The translations under genes were made by a program, and so were the position numbers. This document shows, in pieces, positions 34,855-43,586 of a stretch of 64,000 bases of DNA. The notes under the pieces are model-generated. The model worked only from the letters and a program-made list of their open reading frames with translations, did not search any database and was not told the origin of the DNA. Position 1 is the stretch's first letter. Every line of letters begins with the position of its first letter. The DNA is taken from contig NZ_BAAACY010000110.1 in NCBI RefSeq assembly GCF_039521925.1, positions 9,642 through 73,641 of the forward strand. Direction: 5' to 3'. This DNA comes from Virgibacillus salarius (lineage in GTDB: Bacteria > Bacillota > Bacilli > Bacillales > Amphibacillaceae).

Positions 34855-35432
34855 ATGAAAATAACTGCTATAGAAGTATTGCCAAGTAAAATATAGGCTT
34901 GGAACGTATCAAGCTGTCCATAAACATGTCGGCAAAAAACTGCTATTCATGCTGATGTCAACCAAGGCTGGCATTCTTCTGCAGCTACCTTACAAGCTTT
35001 AGATAAATTACAACATGTGTCTTTAAACTAGCTTGAGCAGCCAGTTATAGCTGATGATATGGATTCTCTAGCAGAAATAAAATTGAAAACTACTACTCCA
35101 ATAAGGATTGATGAAGGATTACATGGTTTTAAAAAAATGCGTGAAGTAATAGCCAAGCGCTCACCAGATAAAGTGAATATTAAACTGATGAAATGTGGTG
35201 ACATGTACCTGCTATAAAGTTAGCCGCGATGGCAGAGACGGCTCGGATAGACTGTCAGATTGGTTCTATGGTAGAATATTCCATCGGGTCTGCTGCCGGC
35301 TTTTATATAGCTTTTTAGAAAAAGACAATTACAAGCGTAGAATTAACAGGTCCATTAAAGTTTTCAAAAGACGTTGGCAATTTACAATATAATGTTTCCA
35401 TTTATTCAATTGAACCAAACACATCGGCCTAG
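34855..35432 (+). pseudogene. Decayed enolase-superfamily dipeptide epimerase
   Basis: Fragments of one protein appear in order but in different frames with internal stops: MKITAIEVLPSKI, IHADVNQGWHSSAATLQALDKL, LEQPVIADDMDSLAEI, PIRIDEGLHGFKKM, PDKVNIKLMKCGDM, KLAAMAETARIDCQIGSMVEYS and VELTGPLKFSKDVGNLQYN. These are the barrel-domain motifs of L-Ala-D/L-Glu epimerase-like proteins. Most of the N-terminal cap domain is deleted. The total of about 580 bp is half of a normal gene (about 1.1 kb). It has no intact function. Confidence 0.85.
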
Positions 35433-35490
35433 GAATTGATTTGATGAATCCACACTACTTACATTGACAGCATACAAAGAAGGTGTCCAT

Positions 35491-36186
35491 ATGAATCATA
35501 AGATTATTGCTGAAGGAAAGCTTCCAAAGTCTAAGCAATCCTTTTATGTTAGATTCTTAACCGTTGATGATATACCACAAATTTTAGAGCTTCAACAAAT
35601 AGTTGAGCAAGCAATGGAAGTACCAGCGGCTTTACAGACGCTGAGCTATGAAGAATATCGCCATATTTTAACTGGAAATGGCTCAATGATTGGTATCTTC
35701 ATTACGAACAAAATGATTGCTTTTCGAGCAATGCTCATTCCAAATATTGATGAACATGAACATTTAGGCATAGATGCTGGACTTTCGAAAGAAGAACGGT
35801 TAAAAATGATCTATCCAGAAATATCTAATGTACATCCTGACTTTCGTGGGAATCGACTACAAACGTATATGGGGGAATTACTATTTACAGAAGTAGACAA
35901 AGAGCGTTTTCAATATGTAGCAACCACAGTTGCACCATTCAATATTCCAAGTATTAAAGATAAGATTGCCTTAGGAATGGAAATAATCGCACTCAAAAAG
36001 AAATATAACGGAAAACTTCGTTACATACTACTCCGTGATTTCACAAGAGAATTTAATACTACTATAAAGAAAAAAATCGTTCGAATGATGGATTATGAAA
36101 CACAGAAAAAACTACTGGAAGAAGGTTATCGAGGAGTTTCTATCCAAATAGATAATGACACGTATGTTCATTATAAAAAAAACTGA
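35491..36186 (+). CDS. GNAT-fold N-acetyltransferase-like protein
   Basis: 231 residues. Acyl-CoA-binding region is visible in SNVHPDFRGNRLQTYMGELL (motif A: R-G-N-R-L) preceded by MIGIFITNKMIAFRAMLIP. N-terminal part has VRFLTVDDIPQILELQQ. The ATG at 35491 follows GAAGGTG; nine upstream codons are unsupported. It sits 58 bp after the broken epimerase; such GNAT proteins are often paired with N-acylamino acid racemase or epimerase genes, so its partner may be lost. Substrate unknown. Confidence 0.8.
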   Translation: MNHKIIAEGKLPKSKQSFYVRFLTVDDIPQILELQQIVEQAMEVPAALQTLSYEEYRHILTGNGSMIGIFITNKMIAFRAMLIPNIDEHEHLGIDAGLSKEERLKMIYPEISNVHPDFRGNRLQTYMGELLFTEVDKERFQYVATTVAPFNIPSIKDKIALGMEIIALKKKYNGKLRYILLRDFTREFNTTIKKKIVRMMDYETQKKLLEEGYRGVSIQIDNDTYVHYKKN

Positions 36187-36202
36187 GCAAAATTCGCTCA
36201 GT
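36182..36202 (+). terminator. Short hairpin overlapping the GNAT stop codon
   Basis: ACTGAGC/GCTCAGT with a seven-base loop; the TGA stop is inside the first arm. T-run is poor. Confidence 0.45.
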
Positions 36203-36249
36203 CCTTATCACTACATGCTCAGATTTTACGCTTCCTCTAGTAGCTATTA

Positions 36250-36460
36250 TGGAATAGCTACTGCTTGACCACAACTCCGGCTACCCACTTCCCTTTCCGT
36301 GGGGTTTGTCCTTCAGCTAACTTTTTTAGCAAAACCCGCTCAAAAAAGTGGATCTTCAGGTCAAACATTTCCCACAGGAGTTGAAGTGGCCGGCCTTCGC
36401 TATTATCAGGCTCTACAACGCTAGCATGAAGTAACACAGCTGCTTTTATACTCACGGATA
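36250..36460. repeat. R4a: Bacillaceae-type intergenic repeat
   Basis: Palindromic element with arms CCTGTGGGAAATG and CCACGGAAAGGGAAG read on the minus strand and a central inverted AAAAAAGTTAGC/TTTTTTGAGC region. The resulting 65-codon frame is a by-product. Similar CACGGAAAGCGAAGT sequence recurs at R4b. Confidence 0.55.
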
Positions 36461-36532
36461 GCGATTTTAACTTTACCCATTGTAAAAAAAGTCAACCTAT
36501 TACTTATGACAAGAATTGTTGCACCTTCGCAT

Positions 36533-36660
36533 AGCGGAGACTAATTACGTAGACTCCTGCGGGATTAGCGCGAGCCGAAAATCCACTTTGCAACGTGTTC
36601 TTCTTTGCAAAGTTAGTTGAGGCCGTGCCCACGGAAAGCGAAGTAATTAGTCGGAGCATT
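36533..36660. repeat. R4b: Bacillaceae-type intergenic repeat
   Basis: Bounded by GGAGACTAATTAC and inverted GTAATTAGTCGGAGC (CTAATTAC/GTAATTAG exact). Carries ACTCCTGCGGG and CCCACGGAAAGCGAAG, a widespread Bacillaceae intergenic signature. Confidence 0.7.
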
Positions 36661-37434
36661 GCCAATATACATCTAACATTTCAAAATAACTACTTGGCTT
36701 AACGCAGTCATTGCACTAATTTTATACTTTCTTAACTTATAAAAAATAAACAATATAAAAAAAGAACGGCATTTTGCAATGATCACATAAAGTTAGATAC
36801 AGTTATTTCATTAGGTAACTGTTTGGGCATGAGCACGATATAGTAACCGGGCTCATGCTTTTTAATTAGTGTATTTAAAATCACAAACTATGCTTGTGTG
36901 AAAATAACCTTTAAGAGCTGTAACAAAAGAATCGTAAAATCTCTGTCCGTTCGGGAATGCGAATAGGATTTTTACTTACGATGATGTATTACTCTCGTAA
37001 AATTAACAACAATATCCCATCTATCTACCCTTTGCTTATCCGAAGTAAATAGATCATTCACTTCTATCATTTCCAACGAATGAATGAGAAATCTACTAGA
37101 TAGACAGCTGCGATTGCCCCTCGATCACGAAGTATACATACTGGATCATACCATTTAGTATGACAAAGCGAATAGCAAATGGTGTGGAATGCCTTCTTCT
37201 ATACATTAGCGATTCAATGGATTCATTTGTCTATTTTTTAGCATATGATTAGGTTTTATATCATCTATCATCTTACACATTACAATACTAAAAGTAAAAG
37301 GTAGCTGTTCCCGAATTTTTGTTATGACGGAATAACATGGTTAATATAGTAAAGTTTCATTAAACTATCAAAATTATAAACAGCTAGATGGCTACTGTGA
37401 CTTGTTGCTAACAGGAACCAATCCTATTGACTAA
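36661..37434. other. Non-coding stretch with an orphan terminator
   Basis: No gene. A clear plus-strand terminator at 36827-36863 (GCATGAGC/GCTCATGC then TTTTT) has no gene ahead of it. Sequence near 36912 (AGCTGTAACAAAAGAATC) and 37305 resembles R3-type repeat ends. Confidence 0.5.
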
Positions 37435-38658
37435 TTAAACAACCTCTGATACAACTGCCTCATCGTCATGGATATTTTTCCCTCTATCTATTTTCAGACT
37501 CATCATGACAATGAATGAGATGCAGTATAGCGCTGCTAAGTATGTCATTGCTAATGACATACTGGCGTGTTCGAGAATAAAACCTACTAAAATTGGAGAT
37601 AGTCCACCAACGGCCCTCCCAAAATTAAAAATGGTGTTTGTTGCCGTACTTCTAATATCAACACGATAGAAACGGCTTATTAAGGCTCCATATCCAGCAA
37701 ACATCCCATTTGAAAAGAATCCAACAATCGCTCCGCCGATGAGTACACCAGTACTTCCAGTTGCATATGCGTACATAAATACAGCAGCCGCAGAAGCAAG
37801 GAGGAAAATACCATAGGAAACCTTTAAACCAAATCTATCTATAAACCTACCAAAAGTCAGCATCCCCGTAATCATTCCTACAGCAGTACTGATTGTCCAG
37901 ATTGCTGAGCTTGAAACAGATAATCCTTGAGATTGCTGTAGCATCGTTGGAAGCCAAATCATTAAACCATTATAACCAGCGATTTGTACAGTTGCCATCA
38001 CAGCTAAGCCGATCGTTGTTAATGCAACACGTGGCGAATGAAACAGTTGCTTTAGCTTACCTTGTTTTTGAATTGCCGGTTTTTGCTTCTGTGCTGCTAG
38101 CCATTCTGGTGATTCTTGCAAATTTCTTCTAACAAAATAAGCAAATATAACTGGAATGATTCCAACTAAAAACAAGCCCCTCCAGCCAAAAATTGGTAAG
38201 AGCACAGAACTTAAAACAGCGGCTATAATAACTCCGAACTGAGCGCCAATACTGACATAAGAAGAAGCGCGCCCTTGCTTATTTTTCGGCCATGCTTCTG
38301 CGACAAGCGCCATACCAATACCGTATTCTCCGCCAGCCCCAAGTCCTGCAATAAATCGGAAAATATATACTTGTTCAATGTTAGTTGCCAATCCAGTTAG
38401 CGCCGTACCAATCGCAAACAGGAAAATCGTATACGTAAAAATACGTACTCTACCAAACTTGTCCGCTAATATACCAAAGATTATGCCGCCGATAAGCATA
38501 CCTATATTTGTAATAGATGATATAAATCCACCCGTAGTTAAATTAATTTGAAAATCAGCAACGATTAAAGACATAGCAAAGGAAATGAACATAATATCCA
38601 TGCCTTCTAATGTTAAACCAGTTACGGAAGCTACCACTGCTTTGTTACGATATTTCAT
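37435..38658 (-). CDS. MFS transporter (aromatic acid:H+ symporter-like) behind a PyrR-type leader
   Basis: Twelve-helix major facilitator of 407 residues. MFS motif between helices 2 and 3: GILADKFGRVRI; LEGMDIMFISFAMSLI in helix 1 and GLGAGGEYGIGMALVAEAWP resemble the AAHS and sugar/metabolite groups. ATG at 38658 is six bases after AAAGGAGA. The 5' leader carries a PyrR-binding loop and terminator (38746-38846), so expression should fall when UMP is high. That points to import of a pyrimidine or precursor such as orotate; the substrate is inferred from regulation, not the protein. Confidence 0.87.
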   Translation of the reverse strand: MKYRNKAVVASVTGLTLEGMDIMFISFAMSLIVADFQINLTTGGFISSITNIGMLIGGIIFGILADKFGRVRIFTYTIFLFAIGTALTGLATNIEQVYIFRFIAGLGAGGEYGIGMALVAEAWPKNKQGRASSYVSIGAQFGVIIAAVLSSVLLPIFGWRGLFLVGIIPVIFAYFVRRNLQESPEWLAAQKQKPAIQKQGKLKQLFHSPRVALTTIGLAVMATVQIAGYNGLMIWLPTMLQQSQGLSVSSSAIWTISTAVGMITGMLTFGRFIDRFGLKVSYGIFLLASAAAVFMYAYATGSTGVLIGGAIVGFFSNGMFAGYGALISRFYRVDIRSTATNTIFNFGRAVGGLSPILVGFILEHASMSLAMTYLAALYCISFIVMMSLKIDRGKNIHDDEAVVSEVV

Positions 38659-38745
38659 TTTTTGTCTCCTTTCAAGCCTCACTGGACTTCGTTTAAAGGT
38701 ATTGAGTTTTCATCCGAAGCTTATTTAGTGTTAATATAAAATAAA

Positions 38746-38776
38746 ATACCCTTTATCCAGAAGAGGAAAAGGGCAT
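38746..38776 (-). terminator. Attenuator terminator in the MFS leader
   Basis: Minus strand ATGCCCTTT/AAAGGGTAT hairpin (one G-U pair) followed by TTTATTTTATATT. Lies about 90 bases upstream of the start codon. Confidence 0.8.
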
Positions 38777-38815
38777 GAACGGTTATTTTAATAACTATAA
38801 TAGTCACGTCACTAC

Positions 38816-38846
38816 CCTTTTTGGTCTCTCTGGACCATCTTAAAGG
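38816..38846 (-). promoter_or_regulatory. PyrR-binding loop (anti-antiterminator) in the MFS leader
   Basis: Minus strand CCTTTAAGATGGTCCAGAGAG then ACCAAAAAGG. The UCCAGAGAG loop closed by GGUC/GACC and flanked by CUUUAA and AAGG is the PyrR recognition pattern of Bacillus pyr leaders. Confidence 0.82.
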
Positions 38847-38861
38847 AATATGCTGTTATAT

Positions 38862-38890
38862 ATATTAGCATATTGACGAAAAGCATGCAA
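38862..38890 (-). promoter_or_regulatory. Promoter of the MFS gene
   Basis: Minus strand TTGCAT (38890-38885), 17 bases, TAATAT (38867-38862), just ahead of the PyrR loop. Confidence 0.7.
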
Positions 38891-38943
38891 TATTGTTAAT
38901 TTCTAAATTTAGTACTAATGCATCGCATTCACTCTCTTTTCAT

Positions 38944-39636
38944 TTACTTACCTAAAATCTCCCTTGTCTTCTCCAGAATTTCCTCATCTTTTAATCGAAA
39001 TTTGAACTCAACTCGTCGAGATTTCTTCGCATTATATCCACCCTTATCATCTGTGCGAACATCAGAAAATGACTTGCTATTAACGGTCAGCTTTTCCTCT
39101 AAATGCTGTTGAATATTCTTATATGGAAAATCCGCACTTAAAATATATGCTGCAACACTATATGCCCTATCTTGTGAAAGCTTTAGATTATATAAATAAG
39201 TGCCATCTCGATCAGTATGCCCTTCAATAATAATCTCCGCGATATATTGTTCATAACCACTTTGCAAAAGTATATCTAAGTATTTTGGCACGAACTCATC
39301 TAAAAAAGTAAACGATTCTGGCTTTAATTCATCTTTGTTGTATTCAAAGAGAATTTCCGTGTTAAAAATAATGGCGCCTGTCTTATCATCGACTTCAACC
39401 CCGAGTTCTGAACCGCTAAATTCTTCTTTTAAGTCATTCACCAATTTCGCACGCACTCCCATAATTTGATCTAGTGTTTCCTTCATTTCTTCAATCTGTA
39501 ATGATTTAATGACCATCATACAGATAAAAATTAGCATAAAGCAGAGTAAAATGGTTGTCAGTAAATCTGTAAAAGATGGCCAGAAATGACCTTCATCCTG
39601 ATCCTGCTTAAATAATCGTTGATATTTAGTATTCAT
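38944..39636 (-). CDS. ZorB/MotB-like OmpA-domain stator subunit
   Basis: 230 residues: one N-terminal transmembrane helix (about 24-45) preceded by FWPSFTDLL, where Asp24 sits at the place of the proton-carrying Asp of MotB/ZorB, then a linker and a peptidoglycan-binding OmpA-like domain (EIIIEGHTDRDGTYLYNLKLS, DRAYSVAAYIL, KSRRVEFKF). It overlaps the MotA-like gene by 11 bp. No ZorC, ZorD or ZorE partner is adjacent, and no flagellar genes are near. Role may be defence, envelope energy coupling or unknown. Confidence 0.82.
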   Translation of the reverse strand: MNTKYQRLFKQDQDEGHFWPSFTDLLTTILLCFMLIFICMMVIKSLQIEEMKETLDQIMGVRAKLVNDLKEEFSGSELGVEVDDKTGAIIFNTEILFEYNKDELKPESFTFLDEFVPKYLDILLQSGYEQYIAEIIIEGHTDRDGTYLYNLKLSQDRAYSVAAYILSADFPYKNIQQHLEEKLTVNSKSFSDVRTDDKGGYNAKKSRRVEFKFRLKDEEILEKTREILGK

Positions 39637-41455
39637 TCTGACTCAACCTTATCGGATTATTCGGTGTTGTTGTTCGCTGTACAAAAGCTGTTAGCTGTTG
39701 GTTAAGTATTTGAATCTCACGGTTAAGATCTTGCAAGGTTTGTTGAATTAAACGGGCATGACTCTGTTCATTAGCTTCAGATGTTCGACGTAGGTCTTGA
39801 AATTCCTTGCGAATCCCATCATTTGCTCCTTGCATATAATCACGAATCGCCTGACCAACTTTATCCAATTTACTTCCAAGTGACCCTTCAAGATTTGTCA
39901 CATAAGTTGATAACGTATCCTTTAAGACGCCTACACTTGTCTCTAACTGGTTTTCTCGTTGTTGAAATGCTTGGTTCATTTGTGAAATGGTCGTATTCAT
40001 TTCCTGAATTAACTGGTTATTTTTCATTCCCAATTGTTCATATGTGCTGGAAGCTTCCTGCATATGCTTCTCAAAATTCATCGAATCAGCTAAATGTGTC
40101 TTCAAATGTTGATTGAAGGTTTGATTAAATTCTTTTAGTTCTGTAAAACGATCCGACAATAAATGCTTATATTCTGCCTGTGTTTGATTAATAACATCCA
40201 ATGCTTCAGGGAGCTTCACAATGGAATGCCCCATCTTATCAAAACCTGTAGAAAGCTCTCGTAGCTGTGTCATAATCCCAGTCAACTTGGTAGAAAGATC
40301 TTCGCCGAAGACTTGCTTAAATTCCTTATTATGACTGGCCATCCGCTCGACTAAATCCTTGGACTTACCATTAATACTTTCAAATATCGTATGCAACGAG
40401 CTTTGCTCTTCTAACAGATCAGAAGTAAATTGCTTCATATCACCTACCGATTTATCAAATTGTTGGAGTGTATCTAATTGAGCACGGGAAACTTCTTTTA
40501 CCTTTTCATAGGTATTTTCAAATGCTTTCAACATTCGTTCATTTCTGCCGTCAATACGCTTAAAATACGTAAATAATGCTTCGAAGTTTTCATTCAGATT
40601 TTTAGTTCCTTCAGAAAACCCATCTGTTACATCCTTCATATAATCAAAAAGTTGTTGAAAATGACGAAGATTTTCAGAGAGCCCATCATTAAATGAAGCT
40701 AAATCCTTTGCTGACTGCTGAAGTCCTGTTGTATATTCTTGAAACCCAGTAAATGCAGCTTCTATCCCCTGTAACGACTCTTGGTTCGTTTCCTGCAAGC
40801 TTAGAATAGATTCATTAATGGTTTCAGATACTTGGATTAATTGACTAATACCGTGCTGTTCATTCTCTTCAAATTTTGATTCAGTCATCAGCATAATATC
40901 TGTGAGCATAAATTCCGTATTGAGTACTTTAATCAATACCGTCATCACCAGTGAGAAGCCCATCCCTGCTATACTCGTATAAAAGGCAACATCAATACCT
41001 GCTAAAACACCCGCTACCCCTTCGACTAAATCACTTCCTTCGATATTAATGCTACTTAATGATGACGTTAAACCTATAAATGTTCCTAATACCCCTATCA
41101 AAATAAACATCGAAACAGTCATTTGAATTATTTTTATTAAACTAACCACAGGTACATTAAACAAACGCCAACTAGAAAACTTCTCCTGTACGAATGTTTC
41201 TGCTTTTACAGCCTCTCCTTGCTGCTTCTTATCATATTGTTGTTTAAATGAAGCTAGTGGTTCTATCTCCATTTGACTGGTATCTTTTAAGAAATCCCTT
41301 ATTTTCTTTAGCTTGTTAAACAACGCCAAATGTACCAAAAGCGCGACCATAAATGTGACAAACAAAACGATAAAGATAAGCTCTATCATCGGGTTTGCTA
41401 AGATTGCCTCTGCTTTTTGTTCGCTAGTAAATAGTTTTAATATCGATTCAATCAT
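39626..41455 (-). CDS. ZorA-like MotA/TolQ/ExbB proton-channel protein with long coiled-coil tail
   Basis: 609 residues. Transmembrane helices near residues 22-45, 105-130 and 160-185; the MotA/ExbB channel core is IGVLGTFIGLTSSLSSI followed by AGIDVAFYTSIAGMGFSLVM. From about 195 to the end it is Gln/Glu/Leu-rich coiled coil, the kind of long intracellular tail seen in ZorA. ATG at 41455 with GGGGGAAG upstream. The pair with the OmpA-domain gene is ZorAB-like; MotAB lacks such a tail. Confidence 0.82.
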   Translation of the reverse strand: MIESILKLFTSEQKAEAILANPMIELIFIVLFVTFMVALLVHLALFNKLKKIRDFLKDTSQMEIEPLASFKQQYDKKQQGEAVKAETFVQEKFSSWRLFNVPVVSLIKIIQMTVSMFILIGVLGTFIGLTSSLSSINIEGSDLVEGVAGVLAGIDVAFYTSIAGMGFSLVMTVLIKVLNTEFMLTDIMLMTESKFEENEQHGISQLIQVSETINESILSLQETNQESLQGIEAAFTGFQEYTTGLQQSAKDLASFNDGLSENLRHFQQLFDYMKDVTDGFSEGTKNLNENFEALFTYFKRIDGRNERMLKAFENTYEKVKEVSRAQLDTLQQFDKSVGDMKQFTSDLLEEQSSLHTIFESINGKSKDLVERMASHNKEFKQVFGEDLSTKLTGIMTQLRELSTGFDKMGHSIVKLPEALDVINQTQAEYKHLLSDRFTELKEFNQTFNQHLKTHLADSMNFEKHMQEASSTYEQLGMKNNQLIQEMNTTISQMNQAFQQRENQLETSVGVLKDTLSTYVTNLEGSLGSKLDKVGQAIRDYMQGANDGIRKEFQDLRRTSEANEQSHARLIQQTLQDLNREIQILNQQLTAFVQRTTTPNNPIRLSQNEY

Positions 41456-41702
41456 TCATCTTCCCCCTAATGTAGAGATTCAACAGCTGCTTTGTTAGGT
41501 CTTAGTGAATGTTTATGCTGTATACATCTTACTATATAGTTATTCATGGCATGGCCAATTCATGTATAGTTGTTGAAATATAACCAGCTGATGCAAGAAC
41601 AGGAAAGATGTTTGCAAAAAAATCTTCTGTAACAACGATATAAGACGATAACTGCGTGTTGCTACGGAGAAGTGCACAACAATACAAAATTTAAAGCAAG
41701 CC

Positions 41703-41742
41703 AAAAGGTGCTCCTCTGTCTTTCCTACGAGAAGCACCTTTT
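41703..41742. terminator. Bidirectional terminator between yihY and zorA-like genes
   Basis: AAAAGGTGCT/AGCACCTTTT perfect 10-bp stem with extra CTC/GAG pairing. It ends the yihY transcript coming from the right. The rest of 41456-41780 shows no gene. Confidence 0.85.
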
Positions 41743-41780
41743 AGTTTCATAATTAGTTATTTATACGTTTGATTTTATTT

Positions 41781-42587
41781 TTATTTAACTGATGTAACAG
41801 GAAAGATGATTGTATTCAATAATGCACCCATAATAATGATCATAGCGGAAAAATAAAACCATAGCATTAAAACAACAATACTACCCAATTGACCATAAAA
41901 AGCAGTATAATTATTTTGGCTAACAAATGATGAAAAAACGATAGAAACAATCTGCCAGCCAATCGTTGAGAAGATTGCTCCTGGAAGCACATTTCTCACC
42001 TTGAGATTAATATTTGGAGCAAAATAATACAATCCGATAAAGAAAACCATTATAAATATGCTTCCGACACCCCATTGAAATAAGAACCAGTACCCTTGAA
42101 ATCGCTCAATAAACTGGACATCCTCTAAATAATGTCGCATGAATCGATCCACTAACGGAATCACTACAGTGAATAAAATAGCGAACATTAACCCAAGTGT
42201 TAATACTAAACCCTCGATAACTTGTTTAATAAAATTCTCCTTCGCTTGAATACCATAAATTTCATTAAGAATTCGTTTCAAGCATTGCACACCCATAGAA
42301 GAAAGCCAGATACTGATCAGAAAACTGAAAAAAGCCATCTGTTGATTCGCTAAAATATTCGATATCGTATTTTCGATTAAGCTATACGTACCTTCTGGGG
42401 CAAATGGACGTACAAGTTCAATAATATAATCTTCGCTTAAAGGTAAATATGGAAGCAGCGAATAAATGACTAAAAGAAACGGGAAAATAGAAAGCAGAAA
42501 ATAATAGGCCATTTGCGCAGACAAATCATAGACCTTGAAGGTAAAATATCGATTTACCAACTTTTGAAGTACTCTAATAATAGCCAT
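41781..42587 (-). CDS. YihY/BrkB-family inner-membrane protein
   Basis: 268 residues with about six hydrophobic helices. Family pattern: AYYFLLSIFPFLLVIYSLLP at the start, WLSSMGVQCLKRILNEIYG, LPGAIFSTIGWQIVSIVFSSFV, and the terminal YGQLGSIVVLMLWFYFSAMIIIMGALLN in parts. ATG at 42587 eight bases after AAGGAG. Once called ribonuclease BN, a role now rejected; likely a membrane transporter. No special context. Confidence 0.88.
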   Translation of the reverse strand: MAIIRVLQKLVNRYFTFKVYDLSAQMAYYFLLSIFPFLLVIYSLLPYLPLSEDYIIELVRPFAPEGTYSLIENTISNILANQQMAFFSFLISIWLSSMGVQCLKRILNEIYGIQAKENFIKQVIEGLVLTLGLMFAILFTVVIPLVDRFMRHYLEDVQFIERFQGYWFLFQWGVGSIFIMVFFIGLYYFAPNINLKVRNVLPGAIFSTIGWQIVSIVFSSFVSQNNYTAFYGQLGSIVVLMLWFYFSAMIIIMGALLNTIIFPVTSVK

Positions 42588-42611
42588 GAAGAAGACTCCT
42601 TACATACTCGT

Positions 42612-42792
42612 ATAAAGTGAAACTTCTAACCGTAGGGTTTTGTTTTTCCTCACGGATTGGTAGTACAACATGGGTATGGCCTAAAGGCCCTTAAATCAAT
42701 CGGTAATTACTGGCAGTCGTCCACCATTTAACCATATTGGTTTCACTTTTTTGCTGAAATGGGGCTTACTGTCAGTTATATGCGGGATACAT
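42612..42792 (+). repeat. Dispersed repeat family R1, full copy
   Basis: About 181 bp. Hairpin 1 reads CCGT-AGG/CCT-C-ACGG, so the A-T pair of the other copies has become C-G on both arms. Then CCTAAAGGCCC, ATCAATCGG, and hairpin 2 ACTGGCAGT/ACTGTCAGT (G-U pair). Ends GTTATATGCGGGATACAT. Confidence 0.82.
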
Positions 42793-42935
42793 TTATATGC
42801 AAATAAGAATTTGTTTTCATTCTCATCCTCTACTTTATACTATTATTCTTCCCCGCCCTTTAGAAACATTATTTAAACTATTTATCGACTCTTTGCTTCA
42901 CAATATTTCCCACTCTATTTCGTGTATAATTAAAA

Positions 42936-42960
42936 TGCCAGTTATATGCGGGATACATAC
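42936..42960 (+). repeat. R1 tail fragment overlapping the 3' end of the hemolysin III gene
   Basis: GCCAGTTATATGCGGGATAC, the same tail as at 42774-42791. It supplies the last codons and stop of the convergent reading hemolysin III gene. The intervening 42793-42935 has no gene. Confidence 0.7.
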
Positions 42961-43586
42961 AACAATACACAAAAAAAGTGTGTAGCTGTCCCAGCTATAA
43001 CAAACAGATGCCACACTGCATGGTGATAACGAAAACCTCGCCATACATAGAAAATAGCTCCAAACGTGTAACAGAGACCACCGATCACAAGCAGTGTCAC
43101 ACCATTAGGATGTAGATTAGTAACAATCTGATCCCATCCTAATGTAACCATCCAGCCCATTGCAATATAAAGTATCGTTGAGGTTATCAGATATTTTTTC
43201 ACAAAGTACGCTTTAAATACGGTTCCGGCAATTGCAAGTCCCCAAATAATACCAAACATTGTCCATCCTAATGCACCTTGTATAACAAGAAAAGTAAACG
43301 GTGTATATGTCCCAGCAATAAATAGATAAATGGACGAATGATCAAAGATTTCAAATAGATCTTTCGCCTTACCTGGCGGAAATGCGTGTACCAGCGTTGA
43401 TGATAAATAGAGAATTACCATCGTTGTACCGAATATCGTAAAGCTAACAACTTGCCACGCTGTCCCGTACAAGGATGAATATACAATTAGTACAATCAAC
43501 CCTGCAATACTCCCTAATGCTCCTATCCCATGCGTTATCGCATTGGCTATTTCCTCACCTTTTGAAAAAACATGTGTTTGTGCCAA
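42942..43586 (-). CDS. Hemolysin III family membrane protein (PAQR/TrhA-like)
   Basis: Seven-helix membrane protein of 214 residues. PAQR marks: EEIANAITHGIGALG, YLSSTLVHAFPPGKAKDLFEIFDHSSIYLFIAGTYTPF (in blocks) and the C-terminal RYHHAVWHLFVIAGTATHFF, which together form a Zn site with Ser, Asp and His. Start TTG at 43586, eight bases after AAGGA. The final residues YVSRI and the TAA are encoded by a copy of the R1 repeat tail, so the native C-terminus was probably altered slightly. Confidence 0.9.
   Translation of the reverse strand: MAQTHVFSKGEEIANAITHGIGALGSIAGLIVLIVYSSLYGTAWQVVSFTIFGTTMVILYLSSTLVHAFPPGKAKDLFEIFDHSSIYLFIAGTYTPFTFLVIQGALGWTMFGIIWGLAIAGTVFKAYFVKKYLITSTILYIAMGWMVTLGWDQIVTNLHPNGVTLLVIGGLCYTFGAIFYVWRGFRYHHAVWHLFVIAGTATHFFCVLLYVSRI

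Noticed and set aside
36258..36455. Leftward 65-codon frame
   Set aside because: Lies entirely within the palindromic R4a repeat.
38800..38850. T-box leader for the MFS gene
   Set aside because: AAAAAGGGTAGTGACG is only superficially T-box-like and lacks the UGGN bulge; the PyrR loop explains the conserved bases better.
38944..41455. Complete Zorya anti-phage system
   Set aside because: Only ZorA- and ZorB-like genes are present; neighbours are an MFS and a YihY gene.
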